DNA of 64,000 nucleotides from Desulfocarbo indianensis (GTDB lineage Bacteria > Desulfobacterota > Desulfarculia > Desulfarculales > Desulfarculaceae): contig LBMP01000005.1 in assembly GCA_001184205.1 (NCBI GenBank), forward strand, positions 1 through 64,000, in the 5' to 3' direction. Both the position numbers and the translations under genes were made by a program. Within the stretch, counting starts at the first letter, position 1. Each line of letters opens with the position of its first letter. The notes under the pieces were generated by a model. The model made no database searches. It was not told the origin of the DNA and saw only the letters and a list, made by a program, of their open reading frames with translations. This document shows, in pieces, positions 26,066-35,419 of this stretch.

Positions 26066-27208
26066 CTAGGCACCTTCCATGATCTGCACGGCCAGCTCCG
26101 CCACCCGGCGGCTGGCTCCCGGCCCGCCCATGGCCTCCCGCACCTGGCGGAGGCCCTCCAGCATTTCCCGGCGGCGCGGGCCGTCGTCCAGCAGGGCCAG
26201 GGCCTCCTCGGCCAGGGCCGCGGGGGTGGCCGCGCCCTGTATCAGCTCCGGCAAGAGCTTGCGGCCGGCCACCAGGTTGGGCATAGCGATATGCTCCACC
26301 TTGATGAGCATGCGGGCCAGGGCGTAGTTCAGCCTTCCCGTTTTGTATACCACCACCATGGGAGCGCCCGCCAGCGCGGCCTGCAAGGTGGCGGTGCCCG
26401 AGGCCACCAGGAGCAGGCGCGCCTGGGCCATCACCTGGCCGGCGCGGCCCGGCAGCACGGTGAGGCCGGCCGGCGCCTGATCCAGATAAGGCGTAATCGC
26501 GCCGGTGCCCAGGCCCGGCGCCAGGGGCAGCACGAAGTGCAGGTTGGACCGGCGCTCGCGCATGATGCGGCCCGCCTGCAACAATAGCGGCAGCAGCCGG
26601 GTCAGCTCGGACATGCGGCTGCCGGGCAGGAGACCCACCAACTCCGCGCCGGAGGGAACCGGCAAGGGCGGTTTTTCGGCCGCCTCGGTCGCTTCCTGGT
26701 CCAGAAGGGGATGCCCCACGAAATCCACGGGCAGTTCCGGCGCTATCTTATGGAGGAACTCCGGCTCGAAGGGAAAGGTGACGGCCAGGCGGTCCACGTA
26801 GCGGGCCATGTGCTTGGCCCGCCCCTGCCGCCAGGCCCAGACCTGGGGGCAGATGTAGTAGAGCACCTTGATGCCCAGACGCTTGGCCATCCTCATCAGG
26901 CGGAAATTGAAATCGGGAAAATCCACCAGGATCAGGAGGTCGGGCCGCTTCTCCTTCAAGTGCCGTTTCATGGCCTTGAGCGCCTTCAAGATGGTGCCCA
27001 GCTTGGGCAGCACCTCGGAGATGCCCACCAAGGCCAGCTCCTCGGCCCGGAAGATCAGCTCCACCCCGGCCCGCTCCATGGCGGGGCCGCCGATGCCGGA
27101 AAGCCGGACCTCGGGCAACAGGCGGCGCAGTTCCTCGGCCAGGCGCGCGGCGTGCATGTCGCCCGAGGCCTCGCCGGCCACCAGCACCACCTGGCGGGGC
27201 TGGTCCAC
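26066..27208 (-). CDS. lpxB: Lipid-A-disaccharide synthase
   Basis: Peripheral membrane GT19 enzyme of 380 residues condensing UDP-2,3-diacylglucosamine with lipid X. It starts with the strand VVLVAGEASGD, and carries GIGGPAM, LVDFPDFNFRL, YICPQVWAWR and LPGSRMSE, all LpxB family blocks, plus SGTATLQAAL in the donor site. The start is GTG at 27208, 2 bp after the upstream stop; the longer reading upstream is not LpxB-like. It works downstream of LpxI, encoded two genes upstream. Confidence 0.94.
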   Translation of the reverse strand: MDQPRQVVLVAGEASGDMHAARLAEELRRLLPEVRLSGIGGPAMERAGVELIFRAEELALVGISEVLPKLGTILKALKAMKRHLKEKRPDLLILVDFPDFNFRLMRMAKRLGIKVLYYICPQVWAWRQGRAKHMARYVDRLAVTFPFEPEFLHKIAPELPVDFVGHPLLDQEATEAAEKPPLPVPSGAELVGLLPGSRMSELTRLLPLLLQAGRIMRERRSNLHFVLPLAPGLGTGAITPYLDQAPAGLTVLPGRAGQVMAQARLLLVASGTATLQAALAGAPMVVVYKTGRLNYALARMLIKVEHIAMPNLVAGRKLLPELIQGAATPAALAEEALALLDDGPRRREMLEGLRQVREAMGGPGASRRVAELAVQIMEGA

Positions 27209-27210
27209 GG

Positions 27211-28221
27211 CTAGTCCGCCTCGGGCCGGCCAGCGTCCACCCAATGGCGAGGCGCCTGCAACAACTCCTCTCGGCCCTTGAGGCTTTCCTGCACCCGGCG
27301 ATGCACTTCCAGGGCGCAAGCCAAGGCCCTGCGGCCGTCCTCGCCGCTCACCCGCGGGCAGGCGCGGGTGGCCACGCACTCCAGGAAGGCGGCCAGCTCC
27401 TTTTCCAGCGGATCGCTTTTGCCGAAACGCGGGCGCTGGGTGCTGACCTTGGGCTTCTTGCCGGGCAGGAACTCCACGCCGTTGACCACCAGGAGCTTGC
27501 GCTTCTTGAAATCAAGCGCCAGGTAGGCGTCGGGCTGGAACACCCGCATCTTGCGCTCGTCCTTCAGGGCCAGGCGGCTGGCGGTGACGTTGGCCACGCA
27601 GCCGCCGGGAAATTCCAGGCGGGCGTTGACGATGTCGGCGTGCTCGCCCAACACCGGCACCCCCACCGCCCGGATTTCCACCGGATCGTTTTTCATCATG
27701 GCCAGGATGATATCCAGGTCGTGAATCATGAGGTCCAGGGCCACGTCCACGTCGGTGGCCCTGGCCTTGAAAGGGGCTATGCGGTTGCATTCGATGAACA
27801 TGGGAGCGTTGATCCGGGCCAGCATGTCTTCCACCGCCGGGTTGAAACGCTCCAGATGCCCCACTTGCAGAATGCGGCCGCCCTCCTTGGCCAGGCCGAC
27901 CATGTCGTCGGCTTCCGCCAAACTGGCGGCCAGGGGCTTTTCGCAGAAAACGTCCTTGCCCGCCCTAAGGAAATCCATGGCCACCCGGTGGTGGCTCACC
28001 GTGGGGGTGACCACGCTCACCGCGTCGACCTGGTCGATCACCTCGGCGTGATCCCCGAAGGCCTGCACCCCCAGATCGCGGGCCAGGCTCTGGGCCCGCT
28101 CCAGGTCGCTGTCCACCACGCCCACCAAATGGGCGCCGGACAGACGGGCCAGCTTCTCGGCGTGGAAGCGGCCCAGATAGCCCACTCCCACCACTGCCAC
28201 GCGCACCTTGTCGGCGCTCAC
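27211..28221 (-). CDS. Gfo/Idh/MocA family oxidoreductase
   Basis: NAD(P)-dependent oxidoreductase of 336 residues. The Rossmann domain starts VRVAVVGVGYLGRFHA, with CEKPLA near residue 92 supplying the family EKP lysine, and a C-terminal substrate domain with HDLDIILAM. The GTG at 28221 overlaps the lpxI stop (GTGA). The gene is embedded between lpxI and lpxB, so a lipid A or UDP-GlcNAc-related substrate is likely. GnnA, which with the aminotransferase GnnB makes UDP-GlcNAc3N for N-linked acyl chains, belongs to this family, but no gnnB is seen here. Substrate unproven. Confidence 0.85.
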   Translation of the reverse strand: MSADKVRVAVVGVGYLGRFHAEKLARLSGAHLVGVVDSDLERAQSLARDLGVQAFGDHAEVIDQVDAVSVVTPTVSHHRVAMDFLRAGKDVFCEKPLAASLAEADDMVGLAKEGGRILQVGHLERFNPAVEDMLARINAPMFIECNRIAPFKARATDVDVALDLMIHDLDIILAMMKNDPVEIRAVGVPVLGEHADIVNARLEFPGGCVANVTASRLALKDERKMRVFQPDAYLALDFKKRKLLVVNGVEFLPGKKPKVSTQRPRFGKSDPLEKELAAFLECVATRACPRVSGEDGRRALACALEVHRRVQESLKGREELLQAPRHWVDAGRPEAD

Positions 28222-29042
28222 GATATCGCCTCTCCTTTGCGGCCCAGGATGCAGATGCCGGCCTGGTCGGCCGCGGCCACCATGGCCTCCCTGTCGAACA
28301 CCAGGGTGCGGCCCGCCTCTATGCACAGGCAAGCGGCGCCGGCTGAATTCATTGCCGCCACGGTGTCGGCCCCCACCGACGGCAGGTCGAAACGCAGGTC
28401 CTGGATGGTCTTGCAGCGCTTGACCACCACCACGCCGGGGCCGGCCAGCTCGCCGCCCCGGCGAATGCAGGCGTCGGTGCCCTCCAGCGCCTCCACGGCG
28501 ATGACCACCTTGCCTTTGAGCACCAGGCATTGCCCGATATCCAGGCGGCCCAATTCGGCGCTCAGGCGCCAGCCCAGCTCCAGGTCGTCCCGCTCGTCCC
28601 GGCTGGGGCCGCGCCTGGTGTACTGCCCCTCCCGGGCCAGCAGCTCGGGCACCAGTTCGTGGCTAGCGATTATCTCTATGCCCTGCTCGGCCAGATATCC
28701 CGCGAAGGTCCGCAAGAGACCGTCGTCGGCCAGGTGCCGCAGGTGGCTCACCAGGCCCAGGGCCTTCAAGTCCGGCTTCACGTCCTTGAACATGCGGGTC
28801 TTCTTCACGCCGCCGGCCATGACGGCCCTTTGCACGCCGGCCTGGTGAAAAGCTTTCAAAAGCTTGCCCAGCTTGCCCAGCTTGACCCAGGTGATCTCAT
28901 CCACCTCGCCGGCCAGTTGGGGAAAGGTCTCGCCCTCTATGGCCACGGCCACCACCTTATAGCCCTTGGCCCGGGCGGCTTTGGCGAAGAGCAGGGGGAA
29001 TTGACTGGTGCCGGCTATCAAGCCGATGATTCGCTCGGCCAT
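28218..29042 (-). CDS. lpxI: UDP-2,3-diacylglucosamine pyrophosphatase, LpxI type
   Basis: Peripheral membrane hydrolase of 274 residues making lipid X from UDP-2,3-diacylglucosamine; the non-homologous alternative to LpxH. It begins IGLIAGTSQFPLLFAKAA, with KLGKLLKAFHQAGV, MAGGVKK and the C-terminal ALEGTDACIRRGG and FDLPSVGADTV blocks diagnostic of LpxI. It lies 2 bp after lpxA and is followed by the Gfo/Idh gene. The short KLG repeat near residue 58 is encoded by a tandem repeat. Confidence 0.94.
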   Translation of the reverse strand: MAERIIGLIAGTSQFPLLFAKAARAKGYKVVAVAIEGETFPQLAGEVDEITWVKLGKLGKLLKAFHQAGVQRAVMAGGVKKTRMFKDVKPDLKALGLVSHLRHLADDGLLRTFAGYLAEQGIEIIASHELVPELLAREGQYTRRGPSRDERDDLELGWRLSAELGRLDIGQCLVLKGKVVIAVEALEGTDACIRRGGELAGPGVVVVKRCKTIQDLRFDLPSVGADTVAAMNSAGAACLCIEAGRTLVFDREAMVAAADQAGICILGRKGEAIS

Positions 29043-29044
29043 CG

Positions 29045-29818
29045 CTAACGGGGCACCCCTCGCTGGGATTTTTCGATGAACTCCAGAAAATGACGGACCT
29101 CGGGAAGGTCGGGAGCCTCTTCCCTGGCCTGGGCTATGGCTTTTTTCAGGGGCGTGGTGTTGCGGAAAATGATCCGGTAGGCCTTTTTCAGCGCCTCGAT
29201 GGTTTCGCCGCTGAAGCCGGCCCGCTTGAGGCCTATGGTGTTCAGGCCGTGGGTCTTGGCCCGGGCTCCTTCGCACAGGGTATAGGGCGGCAGGTCCTGG
29301 GCCACGCCGCTGAGGCCGCCCACGAAGCAATAGCTGCCGATATGGGTGAACTGGTGCACCGCCACCATGCCGCCCAGGCTGGCGAAATCCTCGATGGTCA
29401 CATGGCCGGCCAGGTTGACCGAATTGGCCATGACCACCCGCCTGCCCAGCTGGCAATCATGGGCCACGTGGCTGTAGGCCATCAGCAGGCAGTCGTCACC
29501 CACCCTGGTGACGCCGCCGCCTTCGGCGGTGCCCCGGTTCAGGGTGGCGAACTCCCGTATCTTCACCCTGGCGCCCACCTCCAGATGGGTTTTCTCGCCC
29601 TGGTATTTGAGGTCCTGGGGATCGCTGCCCAGGGAAACCATGGGCCAGACCCTGGTGTCCTCGCCGATCTTGGTGTTGCGCTCGATGCAAGCATGGTGGC
29701 CTATCACGCAGCCCGAGGCTATTTCCACCTCCGGTCCGATCACGGCGCAGGCCCCCACCTCCACGTTCTCGGCCAGGCTGGCTTTGGGGTCCACCACAGC
29801 GGTGGGATGAATGCTCAT
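29045..29818 (-). CDS. lpxA: UDP-N-acetylglucosamine O-acyltransferase
   Basis: Left-handed beta-helix trimer enzyme of 257 residues that starts lipid A synthesis by adding a hydroxyacyl chain to UDP-GlcNAc. Hexapeptide repeats run from the N-terminus (VVDPKASLAENVEVGACAV). The catalytic histidine lies in SHVAHDC near residue 122, and the C-terminal helical domain begins after GLSGVAQDLPPY. Length equals the family norm. It follows fabZ with a 62-bp gap containing only a weak inverted repeat. Confidence 0.94.
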   Translation of the reverse strand: MSIHPTAVVDPKASLAENVEVGACAVIGPEVEIASGCVIGHHACIERNTKIGEDTRVWPMVSLGSDPQDLKYQGEKTHLEVGARVKIREFATLNRGTAEGGGVTRVGDDCLLMAYSHVAHDCQLGRRVVMANSVNLAGHVTIEDFASLGGMVAVHQFTHIGSYCFVGGLSGVAQDLPPYTLCEGARAKTHGLNTIGLKRAGFSGETIEALKKAYRIIFRNTTPLKKAIAQAREEAPDLPEVRHFLEFIEKSQRGVPR

Positions 29819-29880
29819 GCCAAACTCTTTCTAGGACCGGCCACTCGGGACGGCGACGCGGCCGGCTTTAACCTCTTGCC

Positions 29881-30321
29881 TCAATCGCCGATGGCGGCGG
29901 TAAGCTCGGCCTGGGCCGCCAATTGGCCCTCCACCGTGGCCTTGCCCTGCATCCGCCAGGCGCGGCTGGATTTGTGCAGCATGGTGATTTCCATGATCAA
30001 CTGATCGCCGGGCACCACGGGCCGCCGGAACTTGACCTTGTCCATTCCCATGAAATAAATCAATTTGCCCACGGCCTGCGGCACGGCGTTGTAGGCCAGG
30101 ATGCCGCCGGTCTGGGCCATGGCCTCGATCACCAGCACGCCGGGCATCACCGGCTTGCCAGGGAAATGCCCCTGAAAGAAGGCTTCATTCATGGAAACGT
30201 TTTTCAGACCCACCACCCGCTCGCCGCGATCGATTTCCAGTATCCGATCCACCAAAAGAAAAGGGTATCGGTGGGGAATCAGTTTCACGATCTCCAGGAT
30301 ATCCAGCGCAGGTTCGGACAT
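29881..30321 (-). CDS. fabZ: 3-hydroxyacyl-ACP dehydratase
   Basis: Hot-dog fold dehydratase of 146 residues in fatty acid elongation. [14 protein letters not shown] at the N-terminus holds the active-site histidine, and [21 protein letters not shown] carries the catalytic glutamate. Sitting between lpxD and lpxA, as in many Gram-negatives, it competes with these for hydroxyacyl-ACP, so the shared operon couples membrane fatty acid and lipid A synthesis. Confidence 0.95.
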   Translation of the reverse strand: MSEPALDILEIVKLIPHRYPFLLVDRILEIDRGERVVGLKNVSMNEAFFQGHFPGKPVMPGVLVIEAMAQTGGILAYNAVPQAVGKLIYFMGMDKVKFRRPVVPGDQLIMEITMLHKSSRAWRMQGKATVEGQLAAQAELTAAIGD

Positions 30322-30334
30322 GAAGCCTCCTTGC

Positions 30335-31372
30335 CTACTTGTCTTTAACCTCCAGGGAGTCCCGCCCCAAGCGTTTTTCCAACGATCTGAGGCGCTCCAG
30401 CAGCTCGGGCAAGCGTTTGACCAAGCCGCTGGTACGCAACCATAGCTTGTGGGGCATGGCCGGCACTCCGCCGATTATGTCGCCCGCGGGCACTGATTTG
30501 ATTATTCCTGTGCCCCCGGCGGCTTGCACGTTGTCGCCGATCTCGATGTGGCCGGCCACGCCGACTTGACCGCCCAGTATAACGTGTCTGCCGACTTTGG
30601 TCGAACCGCTGATGCCCACCTGGGCCACCAGGAGGGTGTTCTCGCCGATCACGCAATTGTGGGCCACGTGCACCATGTTGTCGGTTTTCACCCCGCTCTT
30701 GATCCAGGTGCGGCCGGTGGCGGCCCGGTCTACGGTGCACAGGGCGCCGATCTCCACATCGTCGTCTATCTGCACGATGCCGATCTGGGGTATCTTGAAA
30801 TACCCTTCCCCCTCGGGCACGAAGCCGTAGCCGTCGGCGCCTATGACCGAGCCCCCGTGAATAATGCAGCGCTTGCCTATCTTGCAGCCGTGATAGAGCG
30901 TGACGTTGGCATGCAGCACGCTGTCGTCGCCCACCTCGGCGCCCTCGCCCACGTGGGCTCCCGGATGGAGCACCACCCGGTCGCCCAGCCTGGCCCGCGG
31001 CCCCACGTAGGCCAGGGCGTGCACGGTCACCCCCTCGCCAAGCCCGGCGCTTTCGTCCACATGGGCCCTGGGGTGCACGCCGCCGGGCTGATAGGGCTTT
31101 TGGGTGGCGGCGGTGAGCGCCTTGGCGTAGGCCAGGTAGGGGTCGTCCACCCGGATGACGGCCAAGCCCTCCGGCGTCTTCTGGTCGCGGCTCACCAGCA
31201 CCACGCCGGCCCTGCACGAGGGCAGGGCCTTGGCGTAGCGCGGATTAGCCAGAAAGGCCACGTCCTGGGGGCCGGCTTCCTCTATGCCTTTTAGACCCGA
31301 CACCTCTTTTTCAGGGGGACCCTCCAGGCTGCCGCCCACCATGGCGGACAATTGGGCCAAGGTAATCTTCAT
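30335..31372 (-). CDS. lpxD: UDP-3-O-(hydroxyacyl)glucosamine N-acyltransferase
   Basis: Left-handed beta-helix acyltransferase of 345 residues adding the second hydroxyacyl chain, to the glucosamine nitrogen. The N-terminal uridine-binding domain (about 1-100) has PYLAYAKAL, and hexapeptide repeats follow. The catalytic histidine lies in [14 protein letters not shown] near residue 245, and a short C-terminal helix (RLRSLEKRL) ends the protein. Start and length are normal for the family. It follows the Skp-like gene by 9 bp. Confidence 0.95.
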   Translation of the reverse strand: MKITLAQLSAMVGGSLEGPPEKEVSGLKGIEEAGPQDVAFLANPRYAKALPSCRAGVVLVSRDQKTPEGLAVIRVDDPYLAYAKALTAATQKPYQPGGVHPRAHVDESAGLGEGVTVHALAYVGPRARLGDRVVLHPGAHVGEGAEVGDDSVLHANVTLYHGCKIGKRCIIHGGSVIGADGYGFVPEGEGYFKIPQIGIVQIDDDVEIGALCTVDRAATGRTWIKSGVKTDNMVHVAHNCVIGENTLLVAQVGISGSTKVGRHVILGGQVGVAGHIEIGDNVQAAGGTGIIKSVPAGDIIGGVPAMPHKLWLRTSGLVKRLPELLERLRSLEKRLGRDSLEVKDK

Positions 31373-31381
31373 TATTAACGC

Positions 31382-31915
31382 CTAGGGATTGGCTTTATCA
31401 TAAGCGGCGATCACCTGCTGGGTGATGTCGGCGCTGTTGGGAGCGTAGAGCACCGCGCGGGTCTCGGTGATGAGGGCATAGCCGCCCTTCTTGCCGAAGT
31501 CTTCAACTATCACCTTCATCTTTTGCAGGATCGGCTTGAAGGCCTCGCGCTGGGCCACGTTCATGTCCTGGCTGGCGTCGCGGTTGCGCTCCTGGAACTG
31601 CCTTACCAGACGCTCCAGGTCGCGCTGCTTGGCCAGCTTGGCCTCGGGCTTGAGGAGCATGGCCGAGTTCTCCATCTCCTTTTGCAGCTTTTCTATCTCA
31701 GCGCGGGTGCCTTTCAGCTCCTGCTCGTATTTATCAAACTTGCGCTTCAGCTCCGCCTGGGCGCGCTTGCCCGCCTTGGTGCTGTTTATGGCCTCCTCTA
31801 TATCCACCACCCCGATCTTTCCCTGAGCCTGGGCCAGGGCCGGCAACAGAAACGCCGCGGTCAGGAGGCAGGCCAGAAAAATCACGCTGATAGTTTTTTT
31901 CTCGCTTAAAGACAT
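31382..31915 (-). CDS. OmpH/Skp-family periplasmic chaperone
   Basis: Periplasmic chaperone for outer-membrane proteins, 177 residues. A signal peptide of about 29 residues (VIFLACLLTAAFLLPALAQA) precedes a conserved GVVDIEEAINSTKAG start. Long charged coiled-coil arms follow (residues 50-125), and a C-terminal strand returns to the body (GGYALITETRAVLYA). The order bamA-skp-lpxD-fabZ-lpxA is the classical arrangement. A GGGAG ribosome site lies upstream of the ATG. Confidence 0.92.
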   Translation of the reverse strand: MSLSEKKTISVIFLACLLTAAFLLPALAQAQGKIGVVDIEEAINSTKAGKRAQAELKRKFDKYEQELKGTRAEIEKLQKEMENSAMLLKPEAKLAKQRDLERLVRQFQERNRDASQDMNVAQREAFKPILQKMKVIVEDFGKKGGYALITETRAVLYAPNSADITQQVIAAYDKANP

Positions 31916-31952
31916 ACAAATATCTCCCTCATTGAAGCCCGGTTGATCATTT

Positions 31953-34595
31953 CTAGAACAAGCTTCCTATAGTGAATTCCCAGTTGGACGTTTCTTCGCC
32001 CGGCTCGGCATCCAGCACCCAGCCATACTCCAGACGCAGGGGCCCCATGGGCGACAGCCAGCGAATTCCCACGCCGGCGCTTTTGCGCAGGCTGCCCAGA
32101 TCATAGCCATCGTCCTTGAGCCAGGAGTTACCAGTGTCATAGAACAGGACGCCTATCAAACCAGCCTTCTCCACGATGGGGAAGCGGTATTCCAGGTTGC
32201 CCTGGGCCATCAGCTCGCCGCCGATGACGTCGCCCGTCTCGGGATCCTTGGGTCCCACGCCGTTGTATTCGAAACCGCGCAGGGTGTTGATGCCGCCCAG
32301 GAAGAAACGCTCGTAAATGGGCAGCTCGCCGCCGGAGTGACCCGTGATCCAGCCCGCCCGGCCATGCACCACCACCACGTGTTTCCACCATATCTGGAAA
32401 TACCAGCCGCTGTCGGCGATGGCCTTGACGAAGGCGTTGGTTCCGCCGATGGGATCGCCCGCGTATTCCACGCTCACGCTGTTGTCGGAGCCGTGGGTGG
32501 GGTTGAAGTTGTCGTTGCGGCTGTCGCGCCGCAGAATGGCCCGCACCGCGCTGGTGGTGTGGTCGCCCTTCTGATCCCTGATGATGCGGGCGGCGTTGTC
32601 GGCCACGTCGGACACCGTGGCCTGCTCAAAGGTGTAGTAGGTGTACAAGCGGGTGTAGTCGAAAGGCGTGGGCCAACCCAGGCGCAGGCGCACGCCGGCG
32701 GCTTCCTTGTCGTAGTTGAGGTACTCCCGGAACCAGTCGTAGATGTCGACGCCGGCGCTGACGGGCCGGTCGAAAAGCCAGGGCTCGGTGAAGGAAAGCG
32801 TGTAGCGGGTGGATTTGCCTCCCAATTGGCCCTGCAATTCCAGACGCTGCCCCCGCCCGAAGAGGTTGGCTTCGGCGATGGAGCCCATGACCATCAGGTT
32901 ATCCACCGTGGAGTAGCCGGCGCCGATGCTGAAGGAGCCCGTGCGCTTTTCCTTGACGTCGATTTTAAGATTCATGAGATCGGGCTGCGCGCCCTTTTCG
33001 GTGGCCAGGTGCACGTCCTCGAAGAAATTGAGCCGGTGCAGCCTGATGTTGCCGCTACGCAGGGCCCGGCTGGAGAAGAGATCGCCCTCGGCCACGCCCA
33101 GCTCCCGCCGGATGACGTTGTCGCGGGTGTGGGTGTTGCCGGTGATGATGATGCGCTCGAAATAGACCTTCTGTCCCTTGGTGATGTTGTAGTTGATGGC
33201 GACCTGGCTCTTTTCCTTGTCTTCCCTCACCTGGGGCCGCACTTCCACGTAGGCGTAGCCGCGGTCGGCGTAGGTGTCGTGCAGCATGCGCAGATCGCCG
33301 CGCAGGTTCTCGCGGTTGAACCAGTCGCCGGCCTTCAAGGTCATGCTCTCCATGAGCTTTTTCTGGGGCACCACCATTTCGCCGGAAGCGCTTATGGAGC
33401 TGACCTTGAAGCGGGCGCCTTCTTCGATGTCGAAGGTGACCACCAGGCCCTCGGCCTCGCGCTTGATTTCAGCCTCGCCCACCCGGGCGGTCATATAGCC
33501 GTTGTTGTAATAAAAATCGGTGAGCTTCTCGCGGTCCTGCTCCAGCTTGCTGCGGTCCAGCACGTTGGCGTCGGTGATCCAGGTGAACCAGCCCTCTTCC
33601 TGGGTGGTCATCTGGTCCCTCAGCTCGGACTCGCTGAAGGACTTGTTGCCGCGGAATTTAATGGCCTTGATGAAGACCTTGTTGCCCTCCACGATGTCGA
33701 ACTTGAGCCCTTTGTCGCCGGCGGGCAGATCGATCACCGATCCGGTCACCTTGACGTCGAAGTAGCCCTTGTCGTGGTAGAGGCGGACTATCTTGGCCTC
33801 GGCCTCCTTGATGGCCGCGGGCTTGTAAACGCTGAAGGGCTTGACGCCGATCTGGTCGCGGATGTCCTTGGCGTCGATGGCGCTGGCGCCGTTGATCTGC
33901 ACCTCGCGTATCATCGGCTTTTCCTTGACCTGCACGGTGACGATCTTGCCGCCGGGACCGTCGTCGGTCTTGATGCGCACGTCGTCGAAATAACCCATCT
34001 TCCACACGGCGCGCAGGTCTTCGTCCATCTTGATGGGGCTGTAGGGGCTGCCCTGCTTGGTCTGCATGGCGGCCTTGACCGCCTCGGCCTCGATGCGCTG
34101 GTTGCCCTCGATCTTTATCTCGGCCACTTTTTCCAGGCCGGACATCTTGGCCACCACCTCGCGGGCCAGCTTTTCGGCCATGGCCTTCATTTCTTCCATG
34201 CCGCCGCCTTCCACGAAGACCGACTGCGGCCGGGCCATGCCCAGGGAATCCAGCACCTTGGCATCCAAGGAAACGTTGGCGCCGATCTTGGTCAGGGAGC
34301 CGTAAACCGCGTAGTCCGCTCCCAGGCGGCCCGCCAACACCCTGGCCAGGGTGAGGTCCAAGGGTTTCTTGGCCTCTTTCAGGGCGCGATTGACCTCTTC
34401 CTTGGCCATGGGCGAAGCGCCCTCGGCGGCCAGGCGCTGAATCAAAAGCGCCTGCAACTCCTCGCCCATTTGGTCCATGGGCTGCCGGCTGAAAACGTCA
34501 AAAGGAAAAACCACCACCTTCACCGGCTCGGCCATGGCCACGCCAGGCAAGGCGGCCAGAAGAGCCACGATGATCGCCAAAGCAATTTTCTTCAT
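31953..34595 (-). CDS. bamA: Outer membrane protein assembly factor BamA
   Basis: Outer-membrane beta-barrel insertase of 880 residues. The signal peptide (residues 1-22) is followed by an extra N-terminal region of about 150 residues before the POTRA repeats; this part has a TolB-like look (VVVFPFDV) and is absent from enteric BamA. Five POTRA domains are expected between about 160 and 545. The C-terminal 16-strand barrel (Omp85 family) carries the LRGFEYNGVG (RGF) motif in the loop-6 region and ends in an aromatic residue (Phe). It heads the skp-lpx section and has its own candidate promoter. Confidence 0.94.
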   Translation of the reverse strand: MKKIALAIIVALLAALPGVAMAEPVKVVVFPFDVFSRQPMDQMGEELQALLIQRLAAEGASPMAKEEVNRALKEAKKPLDLTLARVLAGRLGADYAVYGSLTKIGANVSLDAKVLDSLGMARPQSVFVEGGGMEEMKAMAEKLAREVVAKMSGLEKVAEIKIEGNQRIEAEAVKAAMQTKQGSPYSPIKMDEDLRAVWKMGYFDDVRIKTDDGPGGKIVTVQVKEKPMIREVQINGASAIDAKDIRDQIGVKPFSVYKPAAIKEAEAKIVRLYHDKGYFDVKVTGSVIDLPAGDKGLKFDIVEGNKVFIKAIKFRGNKSFSESELRDQMTTQEEGWFTWITDANVLDRSKLEQDREKLTDFYYNNGYMTARVGEAEIKREAEGLVVTFDIEEGARFKVSSISASGEMVVPQKKLMESMTLKAGDWFNRENLRGDLRMLHDTYADRGYAYVEVRPQVREDKEKSQVAINYNITKGQKVYFERIIITGNTHTRDNVIRRELGVAEGDLFSSRALRSGNIRLHRLNFFEDVHLATEKGAQPDLMNLKIDVKEKRTGSFSIGAGYSTVDNLMVMGSIAEANLFGRGQRLELQGQLGGKSTRYTLSFTEPWLFDRPVSAGVDIYDWFREYLNYDKEAAGVRLRLGWPTPFDYTRLYTYYTFEQATVSDVADNAARIIRDQKGDHTTSAVRAILRRDSRNDNFNPTHGSDNSVSVEYAGDPIGGTNAFVKAIADSGWYFQIWWKHVVVVHGRAGWITGHSGGELPIYERFFLGGINTLRGFEYNGVGPKDPETGDVIGGELMAQGNLEYRFPIVEKAGLIGVLFYDTGNSWLKDDGYDLGSLRKSAGVGIRWLSPMGPLRLEYGWVLDAEPGEETSNWEFTIGSLF

Positions 34596-34613
34596 GCCGC
34601 CCCCTGCTTCCCT

Positions 34614-34619
34614 ATTATA
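34614..34619 (-). promoter_or_regulatory. Candidate -10 element upstream of bamA
   Basis: A perfect TATAAT lies on the minus strand 19 bases before the bamA ATG in the 94-bp gap after lolD. No well-spaced -35 is present: ATGACA occurs, but only 14 bases upstream. If used, it would separate bamA and the lpx genes from the lysS-lol transcript and give a very short leader. Confidence 0.35.
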
Positions 34620-34689
34620 TATGGTTCCCGCCTTGTCATTAGAGGCGTCCGTTACACGCGCCGCGAGCCGTTACCGCGCCAGCCCGGGC

Positions 34690-35379
34690 TCAATCCGCCG
34701 GCCAGGCCTTGCCCTCGGCCAGGCGGATGCGGCGGTTCATGGTCCTGGCCAGCCGCTCGTTGTGGGTGGCCACCAGGGTGGTGAGGCCACGCTCCCGGTT
34801 GAGCCGGGCGAAAAGCTCATGCACCCGTTCGCCGGTGCGCTCGTCCAGGTTGCCGGTGGGCTCGTCGGCCAACAGCAGGCTGGGCCCCAGCACCAGGGCC
34901 CGGGCCACGGCCACCCGTTGCCGCTCGCCGCCCGACAGTTCGCCCACCCGATGGGCGGCGCGGTTGCTCAGCCCCACCTCGGCCAAGAGATCCTCGGCCA
35001 TCGACTTGGCCTTGGCCGATTCCATGCGGGCGATCAGGGCCGGCATCATCACGTTCTCCAGGGCGCTGAACTCGGGCAAAAGGTGATGGAACTGAAAAAC
35101 AAAACCTATGTGCCGGTTGCGGAACGCGGCCAAGGCCTGCTCGTCCAAGGCGAACACGTCGCGGCCCTCCACCAGCACCTTGCCGCTGGTGGGCCGGTCC
35201 AGGGCGCCCACTATGTGCAGCAGGGTGGATTTGCCCACCCCGGAAGCTCCCACCACCGCCACCGACTCGCCAGCGGCCACGGTGAGGTCAAGCCCCTTCA
35301 AGACCTCCACTTTATCACGGGGGCTCGCGTAAGTCTTCTGGAGCTGACTAATATGAATAAATGATTGGGGTTTTGTCAA
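34690..35379 (-). CDS. lolD: Lipoprotein-releasing system ATP-binding protein
   Basis: ABC ATPase of 229 residues powering release of outer-membrane lipoproteins from the inner membrane to LolA. Walker [10 protein letters not shown] is near residue 45, LolD-type signature [15 protein letters not shown] near 150, and Walker [12 protein letters not shown] near 170. The start is TTG at 35379 with GGAGG 9 bases upstream; no ATG or GTG lies nearby. It follows the lolC-type permease by 40 bp. Confidence 0.93.
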   Translation of the reverse strand: MTKPQSFIHISQLQKTYASPRDKVEVLKGLDLTVAAGESVAVVGASGVGKSTLLHIVGALDRPTSGKVLVEGRDVFALDEQALAAFRNRHIGFVFQFHHLLPEFSALENVMMPALIARMESAKAKSMAEDLLAEVGLSNRAAHRVGELSGGERQRVAVARALVLGPSLLLADEPTGNLDERTGERVHELFARLNRERGLTTLVATHNERLARTMNRRIRLAEGKAWPAD

Positions 35380-35419
35380 GCCGCCAAGCCTCCCCCCGCA
35401 TCGGGGCCCATGGCCAGAG

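Noticed and set aside
28855-28890. Tandem AGCTTGCCC repeat
   Set aside because: It encodes the KLGKLGKLL stretch of LpxI, a coding repeat found in a normal family position.
32337-34784. Plus-strand open frame of 815 codons antisense to bamA
   Set aside because: It mirrors bamA on the opposite strand, is His/Val/Gly-rich with no family motif, and arises because GC-rich genes have few stops in the antisense frame.
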